DNA of 64,000 nucleotides from Agrobacterium tumefaciens (GCA_025560025.1 CP048485.1:930001-994000); one strand, 5' to 3'. Numbered from the stretch's first letter, positions 9,678 to 21,276 are shown. The notes: a model not told the origin generated them from the sequence alone. Translations and numbers: made by a program.

Positions 9678-10019
9678 ATGACGAATTTTCTGTCCTTTGA
9701 TGATGTCGCCGAACTGGAATATGGCGCGCCCGCGCCGGAACGGCTGATCTCCGGCGATCCCAGATTCACCACATGGAATCTCGAGGAGGCTCCCGGCGGC
9801 ATTTATGCCGGCATCTGGCAGTCCACGCCCGGCAAATGGCGGGTGGTTTATGATGAATGGGAATATTTCAACATTCTCGAAGGCCATTCCATCCTGACCG
9901 AAGACGGCGGTGCGCCGCGCGATCTGAGACCGGGCGACCGCGTTATCCTGCGCCCGGGCTTTACGGGCACCTGGGAGGTCGTGGAAACGACGCGTAAGGA
10001 CTACGTCATCCGGCTCTGA
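9678..10019 (+). CDS. Small cupin-domain protein (DUF861 type)
   Basis: 113 residues, essentially one cupin barrel of the EutQ/DUF861 type. The motifs GIWQSTPGKWRVVYDEWEYF and ILEGHSILTEDGG, then LRPGDRVILRPGFTGTWEV, are typical of this family, in which the usual cupin histidines are partly replaced. The function is unknown; members occur in amine and ureide breakdown clusters. It is convergent with the P450 gene and has the neighbourhood's base composition. Confidence 0.8.
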   Translation: MTNFLSFDDVAELEYGAPAPERLISGDPRFTTWNLEEAPGGIYAGIWQSTPGKWRVVYDEWEYFNILEGHSILTEDGGAPRDLRPGDRVILRPGFTGTWEVVETTRKDYVIRL

Positions 10020-10056
10020 AACCGGATGGTCCTCGCGATGCTCTATCAGCCAAATC

Positions 10057-11310
10057 TCACCAACTGAGATCGAGCCGCTCCAGACCATGGAAATGATAGA
10101 CATCCTTGACCCTGGGCGGCTCGGCGATCTTCAGGCCCGGCAGGCGTTTGAAAAGCAGCGGCAGCGCAAGATTGAGCTCCAGCCTCGCCAGCGGCGCGCC
10201 GATGCAGAAATGGATGCCCGCGCCGAAGGAGACATTGGCACCTTCGTTGCGGTCGGGCTGGAAGGTCAGCGGATCGGAGAACTTTGCGGGATCGAGATTG
10301 GCGGCTGCCAGGATGAGGCTGACCTTGTCGCCACGCTTGAACGTGACGCCGTCGATTTCGACGGGTTCCAGAACCCAGCGCTGGAAAATATGCACCGGCG
10401 CGCAGATGCGCAGGGTTTCTTCCACCGTCCGTTCCGTGGTTGCATCGTCGTTGAACAGCGTCTCTGGAGAGATGCCGCTTTCCAGAATGATGCGCACGGA
10501 ATTGCCGATCTGGTGAACGGTCGCCTCGTGCCCGGCATTCAGCAGCACGATGGTGGTGGAGATGAGCTCGTCATCGGTGAGGTACTGGCCCTTGTGTTCC
10601 GTGTGGATCATGTGGCTCAGCAGATCGTCCTTCGGCTCCGCTCGCCGCTCCGCGATCACGCTGCGCACATAGTCTGAGAATTCATGTGCGGCCTTGTCGG
10701 CCAGAAGCTCATCTTCCGGCGTGCGCTTGAACATATACATGCCGACATAGGCATGCGACCATTTCAAAAGCTGCGGCCCCATCTCCTCGGGAATGCCGAT
10801 CATGCGGGCGATCATCGTCACCGGGATGATGTCGGCATAGGAAGAGAGCAATTCCGTTTCGCCATTCGCTTCGAAGGCGTCGATCAGACGGTTGGCGAGT
10901 TCCTCGATTTCCGGCTTCATTTTGTCGACATGCCGCGACACGAAGGCGCGGTTGATGAGCGTGCGCAGCCGCGTGTGTTCCGGCGGTTCCAGTTCCAGCA
11001 GCGAATGCTGCTCGGCGGCGTCGAAATGCCTCACATGGTCCTGCGGCTCCGCCAGACCGATTTCCTCGCGGCTTGCCACATGCAGGATCTGCCGTCCGAA
11101 CCGGCGGTCGCGCAGAAGGGCGCTGACGTGGTCGTATCCGGTGAAAAACCACTGCCGCTGCTCTTCCCAGTAGAAGGTGGGACATTCAGCGTGAAGGGCG
11201 GCATAGACCGGGTTCGGATCGCTGTAGAAAGCCGGGTCGCGGGCATCAAGGGAAACGCGGCGGGTGGCGGGGTCGATTTTGAGAAAGGGAAATGTCGTTG
11301 TCATACCCAT
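10057..11310 (-). CDS. Cytochrome P450
   Basis: 417-residue soluble bacterial P450. The heme-thiolate loop FGAGIHFCIGAPLARLE places the cysteine at residue 369, and the ExxR motif is EETLR at 298-301. The I-helix reads LLNAGHEATVHQIGN: the acid is Glu262, but the position usually held by the catalytic threonine is Ala263, with Thr264 next. The substrate is unknown and no ferredoxin or reductase gene is adjacent, so redox partners must come from elsewhere. The gene is flanked by a cupin gene (convergent) and a diguanylate cyclase gene (same strand, 83 bases upstream). Confidence 0.92.
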   Translation of the reverse strand: MGMTTTFPFLKIDPATRRVSLDARDPAFYSDPNPVYAALHAECPTFYWEEQRQWFFTGYDHVSALLRDRRFGRQILHVASREEIGLAEPQDHVRHFDAAEQHSLLELEPPEHTRLRTLINRAFVSRHVDKMKPEIEELANRLIDAFEANGETELLSSYADIIPVTMIARMIGIPEEMGPQLLKWSHAYVGMYMFKRTPEDELLADKAAHEFSDYVRSVIAERRAEPKDDLLSHMIHTEHKGQYLTDDELISTTIVLLNAGHEATVHQIGNSVRIILESGISPETLFNDDATTERTVEETLRICAPVHIFQRWVLEPVEIDGVTFKRGDKVSLILAAANLDPAKFSDPLTFQPDRNEGANVSFGAGIHFCIGAPLARLELNLALPLLFKRLPGLKIAEPPRVKDVYHFHGLERLDLSW

Positions 11311-11393
11311 GATCTATTCCGCGCGCGGCGCTTTGGGAAGGGAGGGAAATCCCTTCCGGATACCCCTATGTATGTCACTGGATGGTTACATCA

Positions 11394-12641
11394 TCATCGG
11401 CTGGCGATGGCGGCTATCCGGTTCAGGGCCGCGACCTGGCGGTCGGCATTGTTGTCCATCGGATTTTCCTCGCGGTCCGAGGCGGGCACGACGACATTGG
11501 CCGAATTAACGTGGATGACGGTCCGGTTGCGCCCGGCCTTCTTGGCGGCATAGAGCGCGCGGTCGGCTTCCGTCATCATCACGCTCAGGTCGGCATCCTT
11601 GATCATGGCTTCGGATATGCCGACGCTTGTGGTTACCTCTATGCCTTCACCACGCGAACTGATCTTTGAAAGGCGCAGATTGCTGCGGATGGCTTCCGCA
11701 AGCGTCGCCGTGCTGGAAGGACTTTCGACTTCGGCAACCAGAGCGAATTCCTCGCCTCCCATTCTGACGAAAAGGCCACGATCGCCGATCGCGCGCTGCG
11801 CGATATTACAGAAATGCACGAGCACCGCGTCGCCGGACTGGTGGCCATATCTGTCATTGATCTTCTTGAAATGATCGATGTCGAACAGCACCAGAGCCAC
11901 ATAGCGGCTGGATCCCGGTGACCGCTTTTTGATGCGCTCGAACTCCTCCAGGAGACCGCGACGGTTGAGAACGCCGGTCAGATGATCGGTCATGGCGAGC
12001 CGGTGGAGACGAATCTCCGTATCCTCCATGATGATCTTGGCGCTGATCATGATGATAGCCGTGAAGCCGAGCATGCCGGAAATGGAGAGCGCCGACGTCA
12101 TCGGAATGGCGTTGGGAACCGCGGCATTGGCAGGGATGACGATGGATGCGACGAGCGCTCCGGCAAAAGCCTGCAGGATCAGGATCGTGGCCAGTACCTT
12201 TCGGCTGCGTGTTGCGCGCGCCCTGCTGGCCAGAAGGACACCGGCGAGCATGAAATAGCCCGTGGCAGCACTGGCATGATAGAGCAGGATGCGGGCGACC
12301 ATGTCTTCGCGCACGGATGGCACGAACATTCCGGCGATCCACAGCAGGGCGGGAATTGCAATCCAGCCGCCGAGTTTGCGCTGCTCCAGGCCTAACAGGC
12401 CTGCGAGCCAGAAGCCGAAGGCGGAAAGTGCGAGCGTATTGCCGACCTGAATGGACAGAAAACTGGAAATATCCCCGCGAAAGGCCACCATGACAGTGCC
12501 GAAGCCCGTGGCGAGGAAGCCGGCGGCGAAATAGAGATTATGCCGGCGGGAAGGGCGGTGCAGCCACAGCGTTCCCAAAAGCACGGCAAGGGTGAACGTT
12601 TCCGCCGCCCATAGTAGCGTGCTCGTCTTTGCATCCAGCAT
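11394..12641 (-). CDS. Membrane-bound diguanylate cyclase (GGDEF)
   Basis: 415 residues. The first 205 residues hold about six to seven hydrophobic helices without a recognised sensory domain; the C-terminal half is a GGDEF domain that makes cyclic di-GMP from GTP. The active-site loop is RMGGEEF (GGEEF at residues 295-299), and FDIDHFKKINDRYGHQSGD carries the metal and guanine-binding residues. The position of the inhibitory RxxD site reads GDRG, so product feedback inhibition is probably absent. A C-terminal tail of about 45 residues follows the domain. The 5' leader contains a nested hairpin. Confidence 0.9.
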   Translation of the reverse strand: MLDAKTSTLLWAAETFTLAVLLGTLWLHRPSRRHNLYFAAGFLATGFGTVMVAFRGDISSFLSIQVGNTLALSAFGFWLAGLLGLEQRKLGGWIAIPALLWIAGMFVPSVREDMVARILLYHASAATGYFMLAGVLLASRARATRSRKVLATILILQAFAGALVASIVIPANAAVPNAIPMTSALSISGMLGFTAIIMISAKIIMEDTEIRLHRLAMTDHLTGVLNRRGLLEEFERIKKRSPGSSRYVALVLFDIDHFKKINDRYGHQSGDAVLVHFCNIAQRAIGDRGLFVRMGGEEFALVAEVESPSSTATLAEAIRSNLRLSKISSRGEGIEVTTSVGISEAMIKDADLSVMMTEADRALYAAKKAGRNRTVIHVNSANVVVPASDREENPMDNNADRQVAALNRIAAIASR

Positions 12642-12675
12642 TGCAAAATCCTATCTGCGCCATAATGCGGTAAAA

Positions 12676-12709
12676 GCGGGCCCTTGCGCACGAGGTGCGT
12701 TATGCCCGC
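12676..12709 (-). promoter_or_regulatory. Nested hairpin in the GGDEF-gene leader
   Basis: Outer stem GCGGGC (12676-12681) with GCCCGC (12704-12709) encloses CGCAC-GAG-GTGCG (12687-12699). It lies about 35 bases upstream of the GGDEF start codon, in its likely 5' untranslated region. Function unknown; I do not recognise it as a c-di-GMP riboswitch. Confidence 0.35.
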
Positions 12710-12993
12710 TTGAATTGTTGAGCTGCCATTTCGCCCGGATGGGCCCATTCCCCCGACGGGAACCGAAAATTCGCTGGTCAGTATCTGCAGCAAATACTAA
12801 CGAGTTCTTGCCGGTGAGAAGTTATATCTGTGCATGGCGGGCGATTTTTGCCGTCGTCGCCTGCCATAGTAAAAAAATGGTGGCGGCAAAGGAAAGAGGC
12901 CCGACCGGCACCAGGCGGTTCGAAAGCCCGGTCAACCTCGGCCCGAAAGGCCCGCAAACGCTGTTGAGCCGTTAAGGATATGCGGCTTCGTGT

Positions 12994-13023
12994 CTTGAAG
13001 TACGGGGCAGGGACACTCTATGT
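12994..13023 (+). promoter_or_regulatory. Candidate heat-shock (sigma-32/RpoH) promoter of clpP
   Basis: CTTGAAG (12994-13000), 15 bases, then CTCTATGT (13016-13023). The -35 matches the RpoH consensus CTTGAAA at six of seven positions, and the -10 matches CCCCATNT at six of eight. It lies about 70 bases before the clpP start. Heat-shock control of clpP is well known in proteobacteria. Confidence 0.5.
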
Positions 13024-13094
13024 AGGAAGAATGAAGGTTAGAAGTGATTCCGGAGCGGTTTTTCGCGAAGGGCAGAGTTTGACAAAGGACGGAC

Positions 13095-13727
13095 ATGAAA
13101 AATCCAGTTGATACCGCCATGGCTCTGGTGCCGATGGTCGTAGAGCAGACCAATCGCGGCGAACGCTCCTACGACATATTTTCCCGTCTTCTCAAGGAAC
13201 GCATCATTTTCCTCACCGGCCCGGTGGAAGACCAGATGGCTTCGCTCGTTTGCGCGCAGCTGCTTTTCCTCGAGGCTGAAAACCCGAAGAAGGAAATCGC
13301 GCTCTACATCAATTCGCCGGGTGGCGTCGTGACCGCCGGCATGGCGATCTACGATACGATGCAGTTCATCCGTCCTGCGGTCTCCACGCTCTGCGTCGGT
13401 CAGGCTGCATCCATGGGGTCGCTGCTTCTGGCCGCCGGTGAAAAGGGAATGCGTTTCGCAACCCCGAACGCCCGCATCATGGTGCACCAGCCCTCCGGCG
13501 GTTTCCAGGGCCAGGCTTCGGACATCGAGCGTCACGCCCGCGACATCATCAAGATGAAGCGCCGCCTCAATGAAGTCTACGTGAAGCATACCGGCCGCAC
13601 GCTCGAAGAGGTTGAAAAAACCCTTGATCGCGACCATTTCATGGATGCAGACGAGGCGAAGGACTGGGGTGTGATCGACAAGATCCTGACCTCGCGCCAG
13701 GAAATCGAGGGCGCCGCCGCGAATTGA
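13095..13727 (+). CDS. clpP: ATP-dependent Clp protease proteolytic subunit
   Basis: Serine peptidase that forms the 14-subunit barrel fed by ClpX or ClpA. 210 residues. Catalytic Ser106 is in GQAASMGS, His131 in MVHQPSGG, and the Asp lies in TLDRD (178-180). [12 protein letters not shown] is the oxyanion-hole region. The first ten or so residues are probably processed off. A Shine-Dalgarno AAGGAC precedes the ATG. It is 292 bases upstream of clpX on the same strand and has its own candidate RpoH promoter. Confidence 0.97.
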   Translation: MKNPVDTAMALVPMVVEQTNRGERSYDIFSRLLKERIIFLTGPVEDQMASLVCAQLLFLEAENPKKEIALYINSPGGVVTAGMAIYDTMQFIRPAVSTLCVGQAASMGSLLLAAGEKGMRFATPNARIMVHQPSGGFQGQASDIERHARDIIKMKRRLNEVYVKHTGRTLEEVEKTLDRDHFMDADEAKDWGVIDKILTSRQEIEGAAAN

Positions 13728-13756
13728 GGCGCGACGCTTTTTTGACGTTTGTTTAA

Positions 13757-13780
13757 CCCCGCAAAGTAATTTCGGGGCTT
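13757..13780 (+). terminator. Possible weak terminator of clpP
   Basis: CCCCG (13757-13761) pairs with CGGGG (13773-13777), and AAA with TTT, around a GTAA loop. The following CTTTC is a poor T tract, so read-through into clpX is likely. Confidence 0.4.
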
Positions 13781-14019
13781 TCAACCGGAACAGAAAGCGA
13801 TATTAGTATATATAAAGGCTGTGTTGAATTTTTATGACGTGGCCTTTGGTTTGATGGGGAATTCGTTGCAGCCGGTTGTCAGCTCCTGTATCTGATACGG
13901 CTAGTACCCCGGGAAACGAGGCGGATACGGCAATGCACCCAAGGGCTGGCCGTATCGGCGGGCGGTAAGTTGACCGCGATCCGTTTGGCGGACCTGCGGC
14001 GTGCTGGAAGGAAAGAGAT

Positions 14020-15297
14020 ATGAGCAAAGTCAGCGGCAGCAACGGCGGCGACTCTAAAAATACACTCTATTGTTCATTCTGCGGCAAGAGCCAGCACGAA
14101 GTCCGGAAACTCATTGCCGGACCGACGGTATTCATCTGTGATGAATGCGTCGAATTGTGCATGGACATCATCCGCGAGGAGAACAAGACGTCGATGGTGA
14201 AGTCGCGTGAGGGTGTTCCCACCCCGCAGGACATCATCAAGATCCTCGACGAATATGTCATCGGCCAGAAACAGGCGAAGAAGATCCTGTCTGTTGCCGT
14301 TCACAACCATTACAAGCGCCTCGCGCACGCCTCCAAGAATGGCGATGTCGAGCTTGCGAAGTCGAACATCATGCTCGTCGGCCCGACGGGTTGCGGCAAG
14401 ACCTATCTTGCCCAGACGCTCGCCCGCATCATCGACGTTCCCTTCACCATGGCGGATGCAACGACGCTGACCGAAGCCGGTTATGTCGGCGAGGATGTGG
14501 AAAACATCATCCTGAAGCTGTTGCAGGCTGCGGATTACAATGTCGAGCGCGCCCAGCGCGGTATCGTCTATATAGACGAAGTCGACAAGATTTCCCGCAA
14601 GTCGGACAACCCGTCCATCACGCGCGACGTGTCGGGCGAGGGCGTCCAGCAGGCGCTTCTGAAGATCATGGAAGGCACGGTCGCTTCCGTTCCGCCGCAG
14701 GGCGGCCGTAAGCATCCGCAGCAGGAATTCCTGCAGGTGGATACGACCAACATCCTGTTCATCTGCGGCGGCGCCTTTGCCGGCCTCGACAAGATCATTT
14801 CGGCCCGTGGTGAAAAGACCTCGATCGGCTTCGGTGCCACCGTCAAGGCGGAAGACGATCGTCGCGTTGGCGAGGTGCTGCGCGAGCTGGAGCCGGAAGA
14901 TCTGGTGAAGTTCGGTCTCATCCCGGAATTCATCGGCCGTCTGCCCGTTCTCGCAACGCTGGAAGACCTCGATGAAGATGCGCTGATCCAGATCCTGTCC
15001 GAGCCGAAGAACGCTCTGGTCAAGCAGTACCAGCGCCTGTTCGAGATGGAAGATGTGGAACTGACCTTCCACGAGGACGCCCTTCGCGAGATCGCCCGCA
15101 AGGCAATCACCCGCAAGACCGGCGCCCGCGGTCTGCGCTCGATCATGGAAAAGATCCTTCTGGACACCATGTTCGAACTGCCGACCCTGGAAGGCGTTCG
15201 CGAAGTGGTGATCTCCAACGATGTGGTCAGCGGCATCGCCCGTCCGCTCTACATCTATGCGGATCGTCAGGAAGAAAAGACCAACGTTTCAGCCTGA
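14020..15297 (+). CDS. clpX: ATP-dependent Clp protease ATPase subunit ClpX
   Basis: AAA+ unfoldase that recognises tagged substrates (including SsrA-tagged proteins) and feeds ClpP; in alphaproteobacteria it also drives cell-cycle proteolysis. 425 residues. The N-terminal zinc-binding domain has Cys18, Cys21, Cys40 and Cys43; Walker A is GPTGCGKT near residue 121; Walker B is VYIDEVDK; sensor and arginine-finger regions follow ([11 protein letters not shown]). The ClpP-docking loop is present in IGFGA. A good Shine-Dalgarno (GGAAAGAG) precedes the ATG, and a strong terminator follows the stop. Confidence 0.98.
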   Translation: MSKVSGSNGGDSKNTLYCSFCGKSQHEVRKLIAGPTVFICDECVELCMDIIREENKTSMVKSREGVPTPQDIIKILDEYVIGQKQAKKILSVAVHNHYKRLAHASKNGDVELAKSNIMLVGPTGCGKTYLAQTLARIIDVPFTMADATTLTEAGYVGEDVENIILKLLQAADYNVERAQRGIVYIDEVDKISRKSDNPSITRDVSGEGVQQALLKIMEGTVASVPPQGGRKHPQQEFLQVDTTNILFICGGAFAGLDKIISARGEKTSIGFGATVKAEDDRRVGEVLRELEPEDLVKFGLIPEFIGRLPVLATLEDLDEDALIQILSEPKNALVKQYQRLFEMEDVELTFHEDALREIARKAITRKTGARGLRSIMEKILLDTMFELPTLEGVREVVISNDVVSGIARPLYIYADRQEEKTNVSA

Positions 15298-15325
15298 TTG
15301 GTTGATCCGGTCTGTGGTGAATTTG

Positions 15326-15352
15326 AAAGGCCCGCACCCGTGCGGGCCTTTT
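15326..15352 (+). terminator. Intrinsic terminator of clpX
   Basis: An 11-base stem, AAAGGCCCGCA (15326-15336) with TGCGGGCCTTT, loop CCCG, then further T. It ends about 55 bases after the clpX stop, so lon is transcribed separately. Confidence 0.9.
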
Positions 15353-15601
15353 CCGTTGGGCCAGAGCGCGAAACTTGCGCCTAACTTGGCTGAGCCCGAT
15401 TTTGCGTTTGGAGCGGATTGCGCTTTGCTGATAAAGTCTTACAACTGATTTGCAGCGCGATATGACGGAAATGTGAATTACCGTCGGCGACCCGGTTCCT
15501 GATCCCTTGGGATAACCGGAAATGTCGGGAGTAATAGCCGGCGCTGGGTTTTGTGGAATTTTACGGTCTTGCCGCTGCGGGTGGACCGTCTCTTCCGGTG
15601 A

Positions 15602-15630
15602 CTTGAAATCGGTGTTTCGAAACTCCACTT
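15602..15630 (+). promoter_or_regulatory. Candidate heat-shock (RpoH) promoter of lon
   Basis: A perfect CTTGAAA (15602-15608), 14 bases, then CTCCACTT (15623-15630), which fits CCCCATNT at six of eight positions. It lies about 85 bases before the lon start and downstream of the clpX terminator. Confidence 0.55.
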
Positions 15631-15711
15631 TCAGTCTCGAGAAATGAATATGTCGGGCGCCCCAAGACGTCCGGCAAAGTGTCCCGAAAGGGACCATGGA
15701 AAGGAAATGAT

Positions 15712-18129
<2,418 letters not shown>

Positions 18130-18261
18130 TCGAGGCATCGGCGCGGAGGCCGGAATCGGTTTTCGCAAAAGGTGATGCATAGAATCAATGCGTTAGGTGC
18201 CGGAAGGCACAGGCGGTGCTTCGGCCCGCACAAGTGATGCCAATTTGGCACGAATATGTGG

Positions 18262-18289
18262 AAGGCCGGCAGAAATGTCGGCCTTTTTT
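18262..18289 (+). terminator. Intrinsic terminator of lon
   Basis: Stem AAGGCCGGCA (18262-18271) with TGTCGGCCTT (18276-18285, one wobble), GAAA tetraloop, then a run of T. Confidence 0.9.
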
Positions 18290-18417
18290 GTGAAAAAAAC
18301 CGCAGACCCCTTGTTTTTCAGGCGATTCCAGCGCTTTTGAGTTGCTGCGCGCGGATGCGAACGTATTCTGCGCCGGCTTAATTTGAGTCGTTTCAAACCA
18401 TTGAAAGGGGTGGAAAC

Positions 18418-18693
18418 ATGAACAAGAACGAGCTCGTCTCTGCTGTTGCCGAAAAGGCTGGTCTCACGAAGGCAGATGCTGCTTCCGCTGTTGATGCGGT
18501 ATTCGAAACCGTACAGAACGAACTGAAGAGCGGTGGCGACATCCGCCTCGCTGGCTTCGGCAGCTTCTCCGTTAGCCGCCGTGAAGCCTCCAAGGGCCGT
18601 AACCCTTCCACGGGTGCTGAAGTCGATATCCCGGCTCGCAACGTGCCGAAGTTTTCCGCAGGCAAGGGCCTGAAGGACGCTGTTAACTCGTAA
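18418..18693 (+). CDS. hupB: DNA-binding protein HU
   Basis: 91-residue nucleoid protein that bends and compacts DNA as a dimer. The whole HU fold is visible: MNKNELVSAVAEKAGLTKAD helices, the DIRLAGFGSFSVSRREA strands and the DNA-binding arm GRNPSTGAEVDIPARNVPKF. A Shine-Dalgarno (AAGGGG) precedes the ATG. It follows lon behind that gene's terminator, a conserved order, and ends at its own terminator, so it is likely expressed as a strong single-gene unit. Confidence 0.98.
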   Translation: MNKNELVSAVAEKAGLTKADAASAVDAVFETVQNELKSGGDIRLAGFGSFSVSRREASKGRNPSTGAEVDIPARNVPKFSAGKGLKDAVNS

Positions 18694-18702
18694 GGTTTCC
18701 GG

Positions 18703-18738
18703 AAAGCCGCAGCGCCCGGCGGCGGGCGGGCGGCTTTT
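18703..18738 (+). terminator. Intrinsic terminator of hupB
   Basis: AAAGCCGC (18703-18710) pairs with GCGGCTTT at the end of a GC-rich loop, followed by T. It starts 10 bases after the hupB stop. Confidence 0.7.
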
Positions 18739-18775
18739 CAGGTTCACGAGGAAACATGTTTTGACGCCTTGACGC

Positions 18776-18853
18776 CATCATGCCGGCCCGAAAACCGGGC
18801 GGCTTTTCGAAAAGCTTTTTTCGGATAGCCCAGTTTTTCAACCCGGCATGATG
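18776..18853. repeat. Eleven-base inverted repeat after hupB
   Basis: CATCATGCCGG (18776-18786) and CCGGCATGATG (18843-18853) are perfect inverted copies 56 bases apart. They enclose a smaller GC-rich palindromic stretch and a T run near 18817-18822. This could be a palindromic intergenic element of the RIME/REP kind or the ends of a folded RNA; I cannot assign a family. Confidence 0.45.
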
Positions 18854-18937
18854 TTGATTGAAAGTAGGGGAGCTTGCCTGTGTAGCCCCCATCCGGTCAC
18901 ACGGTGTTCCGATACGCGGAATGTGCGCATAAACAGG

Positions 18938-18966
18938 AAAGCCCGGTCTTTATGGCCGGGCTTTTT
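18938..18966 (+). terminator. Second intrinsic terminator between hupB and the phytase-like gene
   Basis: AAAGCCCGG (18938-18946) pairs with CCGGGCTTT (18956-18964), then more T. It lies 200 bases past the hupB terminator with no gene between, so it may end a small RNA or serve as a backup. Confidence 0.7.
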
Positions 18967-19048
18967 GATTCACCCGACAGGAAATGTCATGCCACTGTCA
19001 TGTCTTTGACGCAGAAGCCATGGGGTATTTCTGGACCCAAGGGGGATT

Positions 19049-21250
19049 ATGATGGCGTTCCGATTTTCTCACATGGCTTTGACTGCTGCGCTGCTCACAT
19101 CCGCAGCCTTTCCGGCTGCGGCCGAGCCGGTTTTTAACCGCATTGCATCCTTTCCGGTGGCGAAGAACCTTCCCGCGGACAAGGACGCCAAGTCCGTCAC
19201 CTCAGCTGAAATCGTCACTGCCAGCGAAGACGGCAAGACGCTGATCTATTCGGACAGCCCGCTTGGCGGCATCGGCTTCATCGACATCACCGATGCGAAG
19301 GCCCCCAAGGCTGGCGGCGCCCTGCTGCTCGAAGGCGAGCCGACCTCTGTCGCCGTCGCAGGCGTCAAGGTTCTGGCCGGCGTCAATACGTCGGAAAACC
19401 GCGCCAAGCCGTCCGGCAAGCTGGTAACGGTAGATATCGCCACCAAGAAGATCGAGGCAAGCTGTGATCTCGGTGGCCAGCCTGATTCCGTCGCCGTTTC
19501 CCCGGACAAGACCTTTGCCGCCATCGCGATCGAAAACGAACGCGACGAAGAGGTGAACGAAGGCGCCCTGCCGCAAATGCCCGCCGGTTATCTGGTCACG
19601 GTCGGCCTGAAGAACGGCGTCGCTGACTGTGGAACGCTGAAGAAGATCGAACTGACTGGCCTTGCCGAAATCGCTCCGGAAGATCCGGAACCGGAATTCG
19701 TCTCGATCAATGCCAATGGCGAGATCGCGCTCACGCTGCAGGAAAACAACCACATCGTCATCCTCGACGGCAAGACCGGCACGGTGAAGACGCATTTCTC
19801 CGCCGGTAAGGTCGATCTCGAAGGCGTCGATACGAAAAGCGATGGCCAGCTGAAGTTCACCGACAAGCAGGAAGGCCGCAAGCGCGAGCCGGATGCCGTG
19901 AAGTGGCTGGACAATGACCGCATCGTCATCGCCAATGAAGGTGATTGGCAGGGCGGTTCGCGCGGTTTCACCATCTTCGACAAGACCGGAAAGCTCGTCT
20001 ACGAATCGGGTTCGTCGCTCGAACATGCGGTTGCGGCCATCGGCCACTATCCGGAGAAGCGCTCCAAGGCCAAGGGCATCGAGCCGGAAGGTCTGGAAGC
20101 GGCAACATTCGGTGACCAGAAATACTTCTTCGTGCTTGCCGAGCGCGCCTCTGTCGTTGCTGTCTACAAGGACACCGGCAAGGAGCCGGAACTGACGCAG
20201 CTTCTGCCGTCCGGCGTTTCGCCGGAGGGAGCCGTCGCCATTCCGTCGCGCAACCTTCTGGTTACGGCAAACGAGGTCGATCTGGTCGAGGATGGCGGCG
20301 TTCGCTCGCATGTCATGCTTTACGAGCGTGCCGAAGGCGAGGCGGCCTATCCGCAGCTCGTCTCCGCCACCGTCGACGGCGCGCCGATCGGTTGGGGCGC
20401 TCTTTCGGGTCTGGTCGGCGATGCCGAGAAGCCCGGCATTCTCTACGCCGTGTCCGACTCGGTCTATGGCAACCAGCCGTCGATCTTCACCATCGACGCA
20501 ACGAAGAAACCCGCCACCATTACCAGTGTGCTGCGCGTCAAGCGTGACGGCATCGCTGCCCAGAAGCTCGACATCGAAGGCATCACCCTCGACGGTAAGG
20601 GCGGCTTCTGGCTGGCATCGGAAGGCGATAGCGCCAAGCTTGTTCCGCACGCGCTCTACAACGTCAACGCCAAGGGTGAAATCAAGGCTGAAATCGCGCT
20701 GCCGAAGGAACTTCTTGCCGGTGAGACCCGCTTCGGTTTCGAAGGCGTGACCATGATCGGCAAGGGCGACGATGCGACGCTGTGGATGGCCGTTCAGCGC
20801 GAATGGGGAACGGACGAGAAGGGCATTGTCAAGCTCGTCTCCTATAACCCGAAGTCCAAGGAATGGGGCGCCGTGCGTTACCCGCTCGACAAGACCGAGG
20901 CAGGCTGGGTCGGCCTTTCCGAAATCACCGCCCAGGGCGACTATGTCTATATCGTCGAGCGCGACAACCAGATCGGCGACAAGGCGAAGATCAAGAAGCT
21001 CTACCGCGTTGCAATCGCAGACCTGAAGCCGAGCAAGATCGGCGGCGAACTGCCACTGGTGGCCAAGCAGGAAGCGCATGATTTCCTGCCGGACCTCAAG
21101 GCCCAGACCAATGGTTATGTCGTCGACAAGCTGGAAGGCTTCACCTTCGACAAGGCGGGAACGGCCTATGCGGTCACCGACAATGATGGCGTCGACGATT
21201 CGTCCGGTGAAACGCTGTTCTTCACTGTCGATCTGAAGGCGATCAACTGA
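19049..21250 (+). CDS. Secreted esterase-like protein of the phytase family
   Basis: 733 residues with a signal peptide (MALTAALLTSAAFPAAAEP, cleavage likely after AAA near residue 25). The mature protein looks like repeated beta-propeller blades: KTLIYSDSPLGGIGFIDITD, SVAVSPDKTFAAIAIEN, EPEFVSINANGEIALTLQENN, EGVTMIGKGDDATLWMAV. The C-terminal half fits the 'esterase-like activity of phytase' domain. Proteins of this type are periplasmic or extracellular, and enzyme activity is rarely tested. ATG at 19049 is immediately followed by another ATG; GGGGG lies upstream. A single-gene unit, with a terminator 27 bases after the stop. Confidence 0.8.
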   Translation: MMAFRFSHMALTAALLTSAAFPAAAEPVFNRIASFPVAKNLPADKDAKSVTSAEIVTASEDGKTLIYSDSPLGGIGFIDITDAKAPKAGGALLLEGEPTSVAVAGVKVLAGVNTSENRAKPSGKLVTVDIATKKIEASCDLGGQPDSVAVSPDKTFAAIAIENERDEEVNEGALPQMPAGYLVTVGLKNGVADCGTLKKIELTGLAEIAPEDPEPEFVSINANGEIALTLQENNHIVILDGKTGTVKTHFSAGKVDLEGVDTKSDGQLKFTDKQEGRKREPDAVKWLDNDRIVIANEGDWQGGSRGFTIFDKTGKLVYESGSSLEHAVAAIGHYPEKRSKAKGIEPEGLEAATFGDQKYFFVLAERASVVAVYKDTGKEPELTQLLPSGVSPEGAVAIPSRNLLVTANEVDLVEDGGVRSHVMLYERAEGEAAYPQLVSATVDGAPIGWGALSGLVGDAEKPGILYAVSDSVYGNQPSIFTIDATKKPATITSVLRVKRDGIAAQKLDIEGITLDGKGGFWLASEGDSAKLVPHALYNVNAKGEIKAEIALPKELLAGETRFGFEGVTMIGKGDDATLWMAVQREWGTDEKGIVKLVSYNPKSKEWGAVRYPLDKTEAGWVGLSEITAQGDYVYIVERDNQIGDKAKIKKLYRVAIADLKPSKIGGELPLVAKQEAHDFLPDLKAQTNGYVVDKLEGFTFDKAGTAYAVTDNDGVDDSSGETLFFTVDLKAIN

Positions 21251-21276
21251 TCGCCCCCGATAGTGCCGCAAATGAG

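Larger units (their letters stand above)
12642..13094. other. Divergent regulatory region between the GGDEF gene and clpP
   Basis: About 450 bases between divergent genes. It contains a nested hairpin (12676-12709), a second imperfect inverted repeat (about 12832-12867, stem of 11 with one mismatch) and a heat-shock-like promoter before clpP. No open frame with a plausible product was found. Confidence 0.5.

Noticed and set aside
12832..12867. Imperfect inverted repeat before clpP as a terminator
   Set aside because: No T run follows on either strand at the right place, and it has one mismatch.
18144..18180. Short sequence GGAATCGGTTTTCGCAAAAG after lon as a named repeat
   Set aside because: It resembles degenerate intergenic sequence often seen in Rhizobiaceae, but with one copy in view I cannot define a repeat family.
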